In this document: piece by piece, positions 1 through 9,543 of the stretch
Layout: every line of letters begins with the position of its first letter
Numbering within the stretch: position 1 is the first letter of the stretch
NCBI GenBank assembly: GCA_022448525.1
Contig: JAKVCX010000009.1
Span: 93,198-157,197, forward strand
Direction: 5' to 3'
Length of the DNA: 64,000 nt
Source of the DNA: Tenacibaculum sp.
Lineage (GTDB): Bacteria; Bacteroidota; Bacteroidia; Flavobacteriales; Flavobacteriaceae
The notes under the pieces: model-generated
Told to the model about the DNA's origin: nothing
The model's input: the letters and a program-made list of their open reading frames with translations, nothing else
Database searches by the model: none
Position numbers and translations under genes: made by a program

Positions 1-2
1 AT

Positions 3-551
3 ATGAAGAGTATAAAAATAATTATTGCTTTAGTTATTGTTACAGTATTTGCTTCTTGTAACGATAAGCGTAAACCACAAGTACAATATATGCCAGACAT
101 GTATGTGTCTGTTCCATATGATGCAAATGGAATTTCTTCAGCTGGTGAAGTACCAGTTAATAGATTGCCAGTTGCAGGAACTGTTAGCAGAAATGGTGTT
201 GTTGCTTATGATATTCCAGATACAAATGCTGGTTATGAGAAAGCTAAGGCTGAATTGAAGAATCCTTTAGCTAAAAATGAAGACAACTTAGCTAATGGTA
301 AGAAAATGTACGGAATTTACTGTGCAGTTTGTCATGGTAAGAAAGGTGATGGAAACGGAATATTAATGGAGAGAGAGAAATTCTTAGGTATTCCAAACTA
401 TAAAGATAGAGACATCACTGAAGGAAGTATCTATCACGTATTAATGTACGGTAAGAATATGATGGGGTCACACTCAGGTCAACTTACGTACAAGGAGCGT
501 TGGCAAGTTGTACAATACGTGCAGAAGTTAAGAAGCGAATTAAAAAAATAA
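3..551 (+). CDS. actE: ActE-like monoheme cytochrome c lipoprotein of alternative complex III
   Basis: A 182-aa secreted lipoprotein: a hydrophobic signal ends in a lipobox (FASC, Cys19). A single c-type heme site CAVCH lies at residues 107-111, and a GKNMMG segment near 141-146 can supply the distal Met. Its place directly before an ActF-like membrane subunit and the two main cytochrome oxidase subunits identifies it as the small cytochrome of alternative complex III, which passes electrons from menaquinol to the oxidase on the periplasmic side. The ATG at base 3 gives a complete signal peptide, so the gene looks whole. Upstream subunits ActA-D would lie left of the window (inference). Family is clear; the exact subunit letter rests on context. 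Confidence 0.85.
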   Translation: MKSIKIIIALVIVTVFASCNDKRKPQVQYMPDMYVSVPYDANGISSAGEVPVNRLPVAGTVSRNGVVAYDIPDTNAGYEKAKAELKNPLAKNEDNLANGKKMYGIYCAVCHGKKGDGNGILMEREKFLGIPNYKDRDITEGSIYHVLMYGKNMMGSHSGQLTYKERWQVVQYVQKLRSELKK

Positions 552-573
552 GTCTATAATAGATAGTTAAGAT

Positions 574-2259
574 ATGTACCAGTTTTCAGGAAAATTAAAA
601 ATGCTAGCTATTATTTTAATGGCAGTAGGTTTGTTAGGAACGATTATTAGTTTCGTAAACACCCCTAGTTCATTAGAAGAAGCTAAAGCTATTTTAGCAG
701 AACAGGAGGCATCACATCACGGTGGTCATGGAACATCTTCTCATGGAGATGATACTCACCACGTGGATGCTGCTCATAAAACAGAAGATAAACATGCAAC
801 TGAGCATAAGGAAGAGACTAAGGATTCTCACAAAACTGAAGCTCACAAGGGGGAAAATCATTCGGTAGAAGCTGCAAAAGATTCTATGAATCATGAAGCT
901 CAAGAAAAAAATGATTCTATCGTAAACAAAGATGATCATACAGATTCTACGCACGTTGTGTCTACAGAAGAGCATAAGTCAGAAGGTCATGCAGAAGATA
1001 CACGTTTAACTGATAGTTTAAATGGTCATGTAGCTGATAAGGCTCATGCTAATCCATCTCATGAAGATGCTCATGCAACACATGACGAACATCACGGAGA
1101 CCATCATGCTGAGCATGCATTTCACCAAATGCAAAATAGACCATGGTCGGCTGTTTATGTGTCTTTATTATTCTTCTTAGGTATAACATTACTTGTAATG
1201 GCGTTCTATGCAGCTCAAAGAGTTGCTCACGCTGGTTGGTCTGTTGCTTTATTTAGAGTTATGGAGGCAATTACTGCGAATATTCATTATGTAAGTGTAT
1301 TCATGTTAGTGTTTATTATATTAACTGTTATGCACAAAAATCACTTATTCCCATGGATGGCAGAAGGTACTTTTACTTTAGGTCATGAGAAATACGATCC
1401 TATCGTTGATGGTAAGAAATGGTGGATGAATATTCCAGGATGGGCTATCCGTAGTGTTATCTATTTAGCTATCTGGAATGGATTCCGTTTCATAATCAGG
1501 AAGAAGTCAATTGAACAAGATAATGGTGATTTAAATTTACACAAGAACATTTACAATTTATCTGTTGGATTTGTTGTGTTATTTATGATTACTGAAAGTA
1601 TGATGTCTTGGGACTGGATTATGGGACTAGATCCTCACTGGTTCTCTACATTATTTGGATGGTATGTGTTAGCTACTTTCTTAGTATCTGCATTAACTGT
1701 TATATGTTTAGTTACATTATATTTAAGAGCAAAAGGACATTTACCAATGGTTAACGATAGTCATATTCATGATTTAGCTAAGTTTATGTTTGGATTCTCA
1801 GTATTTTGGACGTACTTATGGTTTGCTCAGTTCATGCTAATTTGGTATGCTGATATGCCAGAAGAAACAGTTTACTATGCATTAAGATTCAAAGAGTATA
1901 TTGTTCCTTTTATTGGAATGCTTGCTTTGAACTTTATTTTCCCAATCTTATTATTAATTAACAGTGATTTTAAAACAATTCCTTGGATTTTAGTAATAGG
2001 TGGATTGTTTATCCTTGTAGGTCATTACGTTGATTTATTTGTAATGATTATGCCTGGTACTGTAGGAGGTCAATGGGGATTCGGAATTGGAGAAATTAGT
2101 GCTTTCTTATTCTTCTTAGGTCTGTTCATTTTTGCAACATTTACTGCATTCTCAAAAGCGAATCCAGTAGCAAAAGGAAATCCGTTCTTACATGAAAGTG
2201 AAACACATCACTATTATATAATTGAACACAGAGGAGAGGATAATAACGCTCATCATTAA
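574..2259 (+). CDS. actF: ActF-like quinol:cytochrome c oxidoreductase membrane subunit with a His-rich insert
   Basis: A 561-aa polytopic membrane protein 22 bases after ActE. The first membrane helix (about 9-28) is followed by a low-complexity acidic, basic and His-rich stretch (about residues 47-185, roughly 28 histidines). About nine more hydrophobic helices start near residue 191. Late helices contain conserved MMSWDWIMGLDPHWFSTLFG-type aromatic text seen in the NrfD-like/ActF family. It would be the membrane core subunit of alternative complex III, handling quinol oxidation and coupling. The insert makes the protein clearly longer than the usual 400-450 residues and would sit outside the membrane between helices 1 and 2. 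Part of the actEF-coxBA operon. Confidence 0.85.
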   Translation: MYQFSGKLKMLAIILMAVGLLGTIISFVNTPSSLEEAKAILAEQEASHHGGHGTSSHGDDTHHVDAAHKTEDKHATEHKEETKDSHKTEAHKGENHSVEAAKDSMNHEAQEKNDSIVNKDDHTDSTHVVSTEEHKSEGHAEDTRLTDSLNGHVADKAHANPSHEDAHATHDEHHGDHHAEHAFHQMQNRPWSAVYVSLLFFLGITLLVMAFYAAQRVAHAGWSVALFRVMEAITANIHYVSVFMLVFIILTVMHKNHLFPWMAEGTFTLGHEKYDPIVDGKKWWMNIPGWAIRSVIYLAIWNGFRFIIRKKSIEQDNGDLNLHKNIYNLSVGFVVLFMITESMMSWDWIMGLDPHWFSTLFGWYVLATFLVSALTVICLVTLYLRAKGHLPMVNDSHIHDLAKFMFGFSVFWTYLWFAQFMLIWYADMPEETVYYALRFKEYIVPFIGMLALNFIFPILLLINSDFKTIPWILVIGGLFILVGHYVDLFVMIMPGTVGGQWGFGIGEISAFLFFLGLFIFATFTAFSKANPVAKGNPFLHESETHHYYIIEHRGEDNNAHH

Positions 2260-2289
2260 TATTAAGAATAAAAAAATAAGTATATAGGT

Positions 2290-3303
2290 ATGCTAGCTCT
2301 ATTTTATATTTTCATTGCAGTAGCACTAGGAGTAAGTTTTTGGCAAATAACACGCGTAATGAATTTACGTAAGGTGATTGCAACGGATGAAGACAACAAC
2401 AAGCAAGGAAAGATTGCCTTAGGATTCATGGTATTCTTATACGCGATGATGATTTATTGTTTATTAGCAATGAATGTTATCATGCTTCCAGAGAGTGCTT
2501 CTTTAGAAGGTGAACATGACGATACGCTTTTTAATATTACATTTATATTAATTGGAGTTGTTCAGTTTATCATGCAGTTTTTAATTTTCTTCTTTACTTA
2601 TAAGTATAGAGGGAACAAGGATAAAAAGGCATTATTCTTCGCAGATAGTCACAAATTAGAATTAATTTGGACAGTAATTCCTGCTGTTACCATTGTTTTA
2701 TTAATCGGTTACGGTTTATGGCAGTGGAATAACATTATGTATGTAGGAGATGAAGAGAATCCAATTGTGATTGAGGTATATTCTCAACAGTTTAGATGGG
2801 ATGCTCGTTACGCTGGTGCAGATAATGAATTAGGTTTAGGTAACGTAAACTTCATAAATATCAACAAGCAAAATACAATGGGAGTTGATATGAGCGATCC
2901 TAAGTCTCAAGATGATAAGCAGGTTACAGAATTGTTTTTACCGAAAGGAAAGAAGATACTTTTTAAATTCCGTTCACAGGATGTATTGCACTCTGCTTAT
3001 ATGCCTCACTTTAGAGCACAAATGAACTGTGTTCCAGGAATGGTTACTCAATTTTCTTTTACCCCGAAGTATACTACTGAAGAAATGCGTAGAAACCCAG
3101 AGGTAATAGCGAAGGCTAAAGGGATTAATAAAATTCGTCAAGCTAAGGGAGAAGATCCTTATGTATTCGATTATTTATTATTATGTAATAAGATTTGTGG
3201 TGCTTCACACTATAACATGCAGATGAAGATAACTGTTGTAGAAGAAGAAGACTACAAAAAGTGGTTAGGTGAGCAAAAAACATTAGCTCAAGTTATTAAG
3301 TAA
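2290..3303 (+). CDS. coxB: Cytochrome c oxidase subunit II (CuA subunit)
   Basis: A 337-aa protein with four hydrophobic segments in the first 150 residues (more than the usual two) and a periplasmic cupredoxin domain. The CuA site reads C299-NKI-C303-GAS-H307-YN-M310, with the upstream His in a HSAYMPHF segment. It accepts electrons from cytochrome c or alternative complex III and passes them to subunit I. There is no fused cytochrome c domain. The acidic residue that usually follows the first CuA cysteine (CSEIC in many enzymes) is Lys here (CNKIC). It follows actF by 30 bases and precedes coxA by 34 bases, so it is almost surely cotranscribed. Confidence 0.95.
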   Translation: MLALFYIFIAVALGVSFWQITRVMNLRKVIATDEDNNKQGKIALGFMVFLYAMMIYCLLAMNVIMLPESASLEGEHDDTLFNITFILIGVVQFIMQFLIFFFTYKYRGNKDKKALFFADSHKLELIWTVIPAVTIVLLIGYGLWQWNNIMYVGDEENPIVIEVYSQQFRWDARYAGADNELGLGNVNFININKQNTMGVDMSDPKSQDDKQVTELFLPKGKKILFKFRSQDVLHSAYMPHFRAQMNCVPGMVTQFSFTPKYTTEEMRRNPEVIAKAKGINKIRQAKGEDPYVFDYLLLCNKICGASHYNMQMKITVVEEEDYKKWLGEQKTLAQVIK

Positions 3304-3337
3304 GATTTTAAATAAATTTATTAAGATAAATTAAATT

Positions 3338-5116
3338 ATGTCAGGAGAACATCACCATCATAAAGAAACATTTGTAACTAAATATATATTTAGTACTGAT
3401 CATAAGATGATTTCTAAGCAATTTTTGATCACAGGAATGTTTATGGGAATCATAGGTGTATTCATGTCAATGTTATTCCGTTTACAGATTGCTTGGCCAG
3501 AGAAATCATTTTCTATTATTGAGGCTTTTTTAGGTTCTCATCAGCAAACTGATGGAGTAATGAATTCAGATACGTACTTAGCGTTAGTTACTATTCACGG
3601 TACTATTATGGTATTCTTTGTACTTACTGCTGGTTTAAGTGGTACGTTTTCAAACCTTTTAATTCCATTACAAATTGGAGCAAGAGATATGGCATCAGGT
3701 TTCTTAAACATGGTTTCATATTGGTTATTCTTTATTTCATCTGTAGTAATGGTTGTGTCTTTATTTGTTGAAGCTGGACCAGCATCTGCAGGTTGGACTA
3801 TTTATCCGCCATTATCGGCATTACCACAAGCAATTCCAGGATCAGGAATGGGAATGACTTTATGGTTAGTATCGATGGCTATTTTCATCGCGTCGTCATT
3901 AATCGGATCATTAAATTATATTGTTACTGTATTAAATTTACGTACAAAAGGTATGAAGATGACAAGATTACCTTTAACAATGTGGGCGTTTTTCGTAACA
4001 GCTATCATTGGGGTAATTTCTTTCCCAGTATTATTATCAGCGGCCTTATTATTAATTTTCGATAGAAGTTTTGGTACATCATTCTACCTTTCTGATATTT
4101 TCATTTCAGGTGAAGTTTTACACTATCAAGGAGGTTCGCCAGTTTTATTTGAACATTTATTCTGGTTCTTAGGGCACCCTGAGGTATATATCATTTTATT
4201 ACCTGCTTTAGGAATATCTTCGGAGGTAATTTCTACAAACTCAAGAAAGCCGATTTTTGGATATAGAGCGATGATTGGATCTATATTAGGTATTGCATTC
4301 TTATCTACAATCGTATGGGGTCACCATATGTTCGTATCAGGAATGAATCCATTCTTAGGATCTGTTTTCACATTTACAACAGTATTAATTGCTATTCCTT
4401 CAGCTGTAAAAGCGTTCAACTATATTACAACTTTATGGAAAGGTAACTTACAGTTAAATCCTGCAATGTTATTCTCTATTGGTTTAGTGTCAACATTCGT
4501 AACAGGTGGTTTAACAGGGTTAGTTTTAGGAGATTCAGCTTTAGATATTAATATTCACGATACATATTTTGTAGTGGCTCACTTCCACTTAGTAATGGGT
4601 GTTTCTGCATTATTTGGAATGTTTGCTGGTGTTTACCATTGGTATCCTAAGATGTATGGAAGAATGATGAATAAGGTAATGGGATACTGGCACTTCTGGT
4701 TAACAATTATTTCTGCATATGGAGTATTCTTCCCAATGCACTTTATTGGATTAGCTGGTTTACCACGTCGTTACTATACTAACACGTATTTCCCAATGTT
4801 TGACGATTTAGCAGATATCAACGTATTTATGACTGTTATGGCAATCATCGGAGGATTAGCACAGTTAATTTTCTTAGCGAATTTCTTTATTTCAATGTAT
4901 AGAGGTCCTAAGGCGAGTCAAAATCCATGGAAATCTAATACTTTAGAATGGACAACACCGGTTGAGCATATTCACGGTAACTGGCCAGGGAAAATTCCAG
5001 AAGTACACAGATGGGCGTATGATTACAGTAAAACTGATGAAAATGGAAACTATATTCATGGACAGGACTTTGTTTTACAATCTACACCACTAAAAGACGG
5101 AGAAGAACCATCGTAA
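3338..5116 (+). CDS. coxA: Cytochrome c oxidase subunit I
   Basis: A 592-aa heme-copper oxidase catalytic subunit with about 12 membrane helices. Visible catalytic text: HPEVY at residues 280-284 (CuB His and the cross-linked Tyr of A-type oxidases), the WGHHM CuB histidines at 329-330, and HDTYFVVAHFH with the heme a3 and heme a ligands at about 415 and 417. It reduces oxygen to water and pumps protons in the inner membrane. Last gene of the actEF-coxBA operon; a strong terminator follows. Length and motifs are normal for an aa3 oxidase. Confidence 0.97.
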   Translation: MSGEHHHHKETFVTKYIFSTDHKMISKQFLITGMFMGIIGVFMSMLFRLQIAWPEKSFSIIEAFLGSHQQTDGVMNSDTYLALVTIHGTIMVFFVLTAGLSGTFSNLLIPLQIGARDMASGFLNMVSYWLFFISSVVMVVSLFVEAGPASAGWTIYPPLSALPQAIPGSGMGMTLWLVSMAIFIASSLIGSLNYIVTVLNLRTKGMKMTRLPLTMWAFFVTAIIGVISFPVLLSAALLLIFDRSFGTSFYLSDIFISGEVLHYQGGSPVLFEHLFWFLGHPEVYIILLPALGISSEVISTNSRKPIFGYRAMIGSILGIAFLSTIVWGHHMFVSGMNPFLGSVFTFTTVLIAIPSAVKAFNYITTLWKGNLQLNPAMLFSIGLVSTFVTGGLTGLVLGDSALDINIHDTYFVVAHFHLVMGVSALFGMFAGVYHWYPKMYGRMMNKVMGYWHFWLTIISAYGVFFPMHFIGLAGLPRRYYTNTYFPMFDDLADINVFMTVMAIIGGLAQLIFLANFFISMYRGPKASQNPWKSNTLEWTTPVEHIHGNWPGKIPEVHRWAYDYSKTDENGNYIHGQDFVLQSTPLKDGEEPS

Positions 5117-5137
5117 TTGGTTATATATATTATAATT

Positions 5138-5172
5138 AAACCTTTCAATTTGATTGAAAGGTTTTTTTTTTG
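5138..5172 (+). terminator. Rho-independent terminator after coxA
   Basis: A perfect 10-bp stem (AACCTTTCAA paired with TTGAAAGGTT) with a 5-base loop is followed by a run of ten T. It ends the respiratory operon before the next lipoprotein gene. Confidence 0.85.
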
Positions 5173-5210
5173 TTTATATTCAATTCCAATAAATTAAAAT
5201 ATCAACCAAT

Positions 5211-5561
5211 ATGAAAAGATCCGCGAAGAGTACTATTGCATATACTCTAATTGTGTTGCTCTTTAGTTGTAATTCGAGTAAAGGTATTAGTGACAAAGAT
5301 TCCAATAAGGAATCTGCAGAAAGTTTAATTCAAGAAGGATATGTAAGAGCAATAATAATTAAGAATAAAGCCAATTCTGGTTGTCCGTTAACAGTGAGTA
5401 TGGAAAACTCCAAAGAGTTGTTAGATCCGCTTGAAATCAAGCCAGAGGATTTTCAAAACGAAGAAAAAATATGGATTAAGTACAACTCAGTGCGAATGAT
5501 GAATAGATGTAATGATGCGAGACCTGTAAAAGTTATAGGAATAAAAAAAAGAGATGAATAG
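5211..5561 (+). CDS. Small hypothetical lipoprotein
   Basis: A 116-aa protein of unknown function. The N-terminus is basic then hydrophobic and ends in a lipobox (LLFSC), so it is probably an outer-membrane or periplasmic lipoprotein. The mature part is charged with two further cysteines (in SGCPL and NRCND) that could form a disulfide. It stands alone between the coxA terminator and a terminator that overlaps its own stop codon. No family recognised; a link to respiration is not supported beyond proximity. Confidence 0.7.
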   Translation: MKRSAKSTIAYTLIVLLFSCNSSKGISDKDSNKESAESLIQEGYVRAIIIKNKANSGCPLTVSMENSKELLDPLEIKPEDFQNEEKIWIKYNSVRMMNRCNDARPVKVIGIKKRDE

Positions 5562-5577
5562 TTCATCTCTTTTTTTA
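5545..5577. terminator. Bidirectional terminator between convergent genes
   Basis: GAGATGAA (5551-5558) pairs with TTCATCTC (5562-5569), flanked by A-run and T-run on the two sides, so it can act on both strands. It overlaps the stop codon of the lipoprotein gene. Confidence 0.75.
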
Positions 5578-5599
5578 TTTTGGGTTATGCAGCCTTTCG

Positions 5600-8290
5600 T
5601 TATTTAACGAAAAGTTTAACCGTTTTAAATGCTCTTGTACTTCCCATTCTAACGATATAAACTCCTGTACTTGCAAAAGACATATCTAATGAGTATTTAT
5701 AAGTTTTACCTTCTTTAGTTATATTATTAAAGACAACCTGCTTACCTAACATATCATATACTCTAAAACTTATCATGTCCTCATAATCAGTTGTCAATTC
5801 TATTTGATATTGCTTATTAGGAAGAGTTAAAACTTTAATTTCAGAATTCTCTAATATAGCGTCGTCTGTACTTAATGTAGAGTCAACAATATTTACAGAA
5901 TAATCATGAACTTCTCCAAATCCATAGTCAGAACATGGATCATTAATATCACCAGTAGATGTAATATCAATAGCTTTAACTCTTAAAATATGTGATCCTA
6001 AAGGTGCGGTTTGCGGAATATTTAAATCGAAATCTTGTAAAGCATTAGCTACTGAAAATGATTCACCAACGATTAATTGTTCACTAGCTTCAAAGTCTCC
6101 ATTATCGTTGAAATCAATCCATGCAGATAAACTTTCTCCTGATGCATTTGAAGACCAGTTATGTTGCGCTCTCAAAGTGTAAGCTGTACTAACAGATCTA
6201 TCTAAATCAGTAGTTAGGTCTTTACGATTAACATATCCAGCAACAGATCCTGTAGAATTACAGCCATCATTACCATCATCTACGTTTATGTCTTCCAGAA
6301 TAAATCGTTTAATACCATCAACAGTACATCCACCAGCTGTTGGAGTACATGTAACAAGTCCATTTACCACTTGAGCAGTAATTGAATTATTAACGTTATT
6401 GGCATCTGAAGGTAATTCTGTAAATGCTTCTATATTATAAGTTTGGTTTAATGTAGATAAGTTAGAAGTCGCAGAAAACGTAAAAGTATCGGTTTGCGCC
6501 TGAGTAAGTGTTCCGGTATAGGTTTCAGTGATTGTTGTTCCACCATCTACTCTGTAGCTTACTGGGAAGTTCGATTGATCAAATCGACCAAAGTTTTTGA
6601 TAGTAACAGTAATTTGTTCAGAATTGGTTAAAAGACCACTTGTTGGGCTATCAATGCTAACAACACCAACATCCGCACGTGGAGCAGAAGTTAGTCTAAA
6701 AACACCAACCATATTACTTCTGTTACCGTTGTTAAAATATTCACTAACAAACCAGAAGTCTGAATTATTAGATGGATCTACAGTCAAATGAGAATAATCA
6801 GCATATCTAACCGCTGGATTATCTGAAGTACTTAGTACTATTAATTCTTCTAGAGCAGTCATTGCGTTCAAAGGATCTCCATTAAAACGTCCTGTATATC
6901 TTAAACTAATTCTCTCTGTTGAACTTACAGAAGAATACCCCATACCAATATTACCTGCTGCGTCCATTGCCATACTCGCACCAAAGGCATGTCTGTTTTC
7001 TGGAGCTGTATAAGTTCCTTCTTGGTAAATAGACCATGGTTGTCCATCAGCGCTTTGTCTCAATTCATACCATCTGATACCTGCAAGTTTACCAGTAGCG
7101 TTTGTATTTACAACAAAATTAAATACAACAGAGTTATGTGTAGCAAACTTTCTAAACTGTGCTTGGTTCATGATTGTAGCTTGCATTGCGTCAATACTTG
7201 GCCCTGAAGGCTGAGGAAGATTGGAAAAGCCTCCACCATCAAAAACTCCAGTAAATGGTGCTGTTGCAATTTCAGTAGCTGCAGAAATTGTTGAATTAGC
7301 TGGTGTAGTCCAATCTACATTAATTGTCCATAATTTTAAATGATCAGAATTTACATTTGCCCATGCATCATCTTGCATGTAAACAATTGTAGCATTTCCT
7401 CTAGCAGGTAAATTACCGTCTGTTACATTAAATGCTTGTGGACTGTAAAACCCGTTAGTTTCAATTCCTGGTAAAGAGAATGCTTGAATGCTTGCAGTTT
7501 GATCACCAGTTAACATTTTATCTCTTTCTAACACCCAAACTTGTCCGTTTCTAGTGTTACCACTTGTATCTGTTTCAGAAATGTTCGCTGTTACATAATA
7601 TCCGTCTGACCAAATTGAGAATTTAGTGTAATCTGGGAATGTTCCAGTTTGAAAACCAGTTGCACTATAAATATGCCATCCACCGTTTACTGGGTCATTT
7701 GTTTGTGAAATAGCCACGTGGAAACCATTTGGTGAATTTTCAAATTCTGTAACGATGTAACGATCGGCTTGAGCGTCATAAAGTACAATTGGATCACCAT
7801 TAGGGCTACCAGGGAATAATGTCGTTAAACTCGCTGCTGGAGTTGCTGGTGTACCATTTTTATTAAAAATTCTAAAAGCCGTGTTCCATGAAGCGATGTA
7901 ATAGTCTCTTCCTACAGCTCCAGTAGGATCAGAAGGAGTCGACGTACTATTAGTAGTTTCGAAAGTTAAACTAGTTGTTTTAACCCTTCTTGAGAAAGCA
8001 CTTTTTTGTTTGCTTAAAAGTGGGTCTAATCCTTTTGGTAGTCCTTTTCCAGGTACTACTTTATTTCCTTTTGTTCTCTTGTCTTTACCGTAATAGTTAT
8101 TTTTATTTATTGAAGCAGGAATAAAAGTTCCTTTTTTCAATTGTTCAGTTATACTCGGAACATAACGATATGTTAAGTTTCCTTTCCATGATAATTTCTG
8201 TGGTGTGTTGGGAACCTTCTCTTGTCCATTTAAATTTATTAATAAACAAAAAGAAAGAAGGCAAAGTAATTGGGTTAATCTCGATTGCAT
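5600..8290 (-). CDS. Secreted GEVED-domain protein with T9SS type A sorting signal
   Basis: A large secreted protein of unknown substrate, about 896 aa from the chosen start. The signal peptide runs from MQSRLTQLLCLL to a Gln/Glu-rich cleavage region. The middle is a large beta-rich region without a recognised enzyme motif, followed by a CARDB-like stretch (about DVGVVSIDSPTSG) and a GEVED-type domain ending FGEVHDYSVNI. The last 75 residues have the T9SS type A pattern (SFRVYDMLGKQV, then GVYIVR and a basic end). An in-frame start exists upstream at 8335, but the TAnnTTTG box at 8316-8323 lies inside that extension, so I chose 8290 (8299 also possible). Probably cell-surface or released. Confidence 0.85.
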   Translation of the reverse strand: MQSRLTQLLCLLSFCLLINLNGQEKVPNTPQKLSWKGNLTYRYVPSITEQLKKGTFIPASINKNNYYGKDKRTKGNKVVPGKGLPKGLDPLLSKQKSAFSRRVKTTSLTFETTNSTSTPSDPTGAVGRDYYIASWNTAFRIFNKNGTPATPAASLTTLFPGSPNGDPIVLYDAQADRYIVTEFENSPNGFHVAISQTNDPVNGGWHIYSATGFQTGTFPDYTKFSIWSDGYYVTANISETDTSGNTRNGQVWVLERDKMLTGDQTASIQAFSLPGIETNGFYSPQAFNVTDGNLPARGNATIVYMQDDAWANVNSDHLKLWTINVDWTTPANSTISAATEIATAPFTGVFDGGGFSNLPQPSGPSIDAMQATIMNQAQFRKFATHNSVVFNFVVNTNATGKLAGIRWYELRQSADGQPWSIYQEGTYTAPENRHAFGASMAMDAAGNIGMGYSSVSSTERISLRYTGRFNGDPLNAMTALEELIVLSTSDNPAVRYADYSHLTVDPSNNSDFWFVSEYFNNGNRSNMVGVFRLTSAPRADVGVVSIDSPTSGLLTNSEQITVTIKNFGRFDQSNFPVSYRVDGGTTITETYTGTLTQAQTDTFTFSATSNLSTLNQTYNIEAFTELPSDANNVNNSITAQVVNGLVTCTPTAGGCTVDGIKRFILEDINVDDGNDGCNSTGSVAGYVNRKDLTTDLDRSVSTAYTLRAQHNWSSNASGESLSAWIDFNDNGDFEASEQLIVGESFSVANALQDFDLNIPQTAPLGSHILRVKAIDITSTGDINDPCSDYGFGEVHDYSVNIVDSTLSTDDAILENSEIKVLTLPNKQYQIELTTDYEDMISFRVYDMLGKQVVFNNITKEGKTYKYSLDMSFASTGVYIVRMGSTRAFKTVKLFVK

Positions 8291-8315
8291 TATTTCCATT
8301 AAATTAGTTGAAGGC

Positions 8316-8323
8316 CAAAGATA
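8316..8323 (-). promoter_or_regulatory. Bacteroidota -7 promoter box for the T9SS GEVED protein
   Basis: Read on the minus strand it is TATCTTTG, matching TAnnTTTG. Transcription would begin near 8309, about 19 bases before the chosen start codon. No convincing -33 TTG is seen at the ideal spacing. Confidence 0.5.
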
Positions 8324-8507
8324 CATTATTATCAATTTTAAATGTTGTTTACGTAAAAATTCAACAACTTTTCTGTGAAAAAAGTGAGCTTTACTTAATT
8401 ACAGAGTTTTATTATTTGTATTCTTTCTAATTTTAAGTTTTGCGATTAGAAAAAAGGATTACTTTTTATAAGTAACAATTATTACAATCATAAGACTTCT
8501 TTTAAAG

Positions 8508-8515
8508 TATATTTG
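8508..8515 (+). promoter_or_regulatory. -7 promoter box directly before ruvB
   Basis: TATATTTG matches TAnnTTTG and ends only 5 bases before the ruvB ATG, so the transcript may be leaderless or nearly so. The -33 region is weak. The 190-base gap between the two divergent genes holds nothing else I recognise. Confidence 0.5.
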
Positions 8516-8520
8516 CAGAT

Positions 8521-9543
8521 ATGAATGAGCATTTAAATCCTGAGAACACGAATTATTCTAGAGAAGAAATGGATGTCGAAAAGAAATTACGTCCACTATC
8601 TTTTGATGATTTTACAGGTCAGGAGCAAGCAATTGAGAACTTAAAAATATTTGTGGAGGCGGCAAATCAAAGAGATGAAGCTTTAGATCACGCTTTGTTT
8701 CATGGACCTCCAGGATTAGGTAAAACTACACTTGCGAATATTTTGGCAAATGAATTAGGAGTAGGAATAAAAGTTACGTCTGGTCCTGTTTTAGATAAAC
8801 CTGGTGATTTAGCAGGTTTATTAACAAATTTGGATGAAAGAGACGTTCTTTTTATTGATGAAATCCATCGATTAAGTCCAGTTGTAGAAGAGTATTTATA
8901 CTCAGCCATGGAAGACTATAAAATCGATATCATGATTGAGTCAGGTCCGAATGCAAGAACTGTTCAAATAAATCTAGAACCATTTACTTTAGTAGGTGCA
9001 ACAACAAGATCGGGTTTATTAACAGCACCAATGAGAGCTCGTTTTGGTATTAGTAGTCGTTTACATTATTATTCTACTGAACTTTTAACAACTATTATTC
9101 AACGTAGTGCTATGATTTTGGGTGTGCCAATTTCGATGGAAGCTGCCATTGAGATTGCAGGTAGAAGTAGAGGAACACCTCGTATAGCGAATGCGTTATT
9201 GAGAAGAGTTCGAGATTTTGCTCAAATTAAAGGAGATGGGAAAATTAATTTGGGAATTGCTCAATACGCGTTAAAAGCACTTAATGTAGATGCACATGGG
9301 TTGGATGAAATGGATAATAAAATTCTTCATACAATTATAGATAAGTTTAAAGGAGGACCAGTCGGTATTACAACATTGGCTACGGCCGTAGGTGAAAATG
9401 CCGAAACAATTGAAGAAGTATATGAACCTTTTTTAATTCAAGAAGGATTTATTATGCGGACTCCTAGAGGAAGAGAAGTAACAGATTTAGCTTATAAACA
9501 TTTAGGAAAAATAAAAGGAAGTAGTCAAGGAGAGTTGTTTTAA
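8521..9543 (+). CDS. ruvB: Holliday junction branch migration helicase RuvB
   Basis: A 340-aa AAA+ ATPase that drives branch migration of Holliday junctions with RuvA. Walker A GPPGLGKT is at residues 62-69, Walker B with DEIHR at 113-117, and the GATTRSG sensor I segment and the C-terminal winged-helix DNA-binding domain (ending [15 protein letters not shown]) are intact. Length is standard. ruvA and ruvC are not beside it. The stop codon is directly followed by the GTG of a SulP transporter gene, so the two are probably cotranscribed. Confidence 0.97.
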   Translation: MNEHLNPENTNYSREEMDVEKKLRPLSFDDFTGQEQAIENLKIFVEAANQRDEALDHALFHGPPGLGKTTLANILANELGVGIKVTSGPVLDKPGDLAGLLTNLDERDVLFIDEIHRLSPVVEEYLYSAMEDYKIDIMIESGPNARTVQINLEPFTLVGATTRSGLLTAPMRARFGISSRLHYYSTELLTTIIQRSAMILGVPISMEAAIEIAGRSRGTPRIANALLRRVRDFAQIKGDGKINLGIAQYALKALNVDAHGLDEMDNKILHTIIDKFKGGPVGITTLATAVGENAETIEEVYEPFLIQEGFIMRTPRGREVTDLAYKHLGKIKGSSQGELF

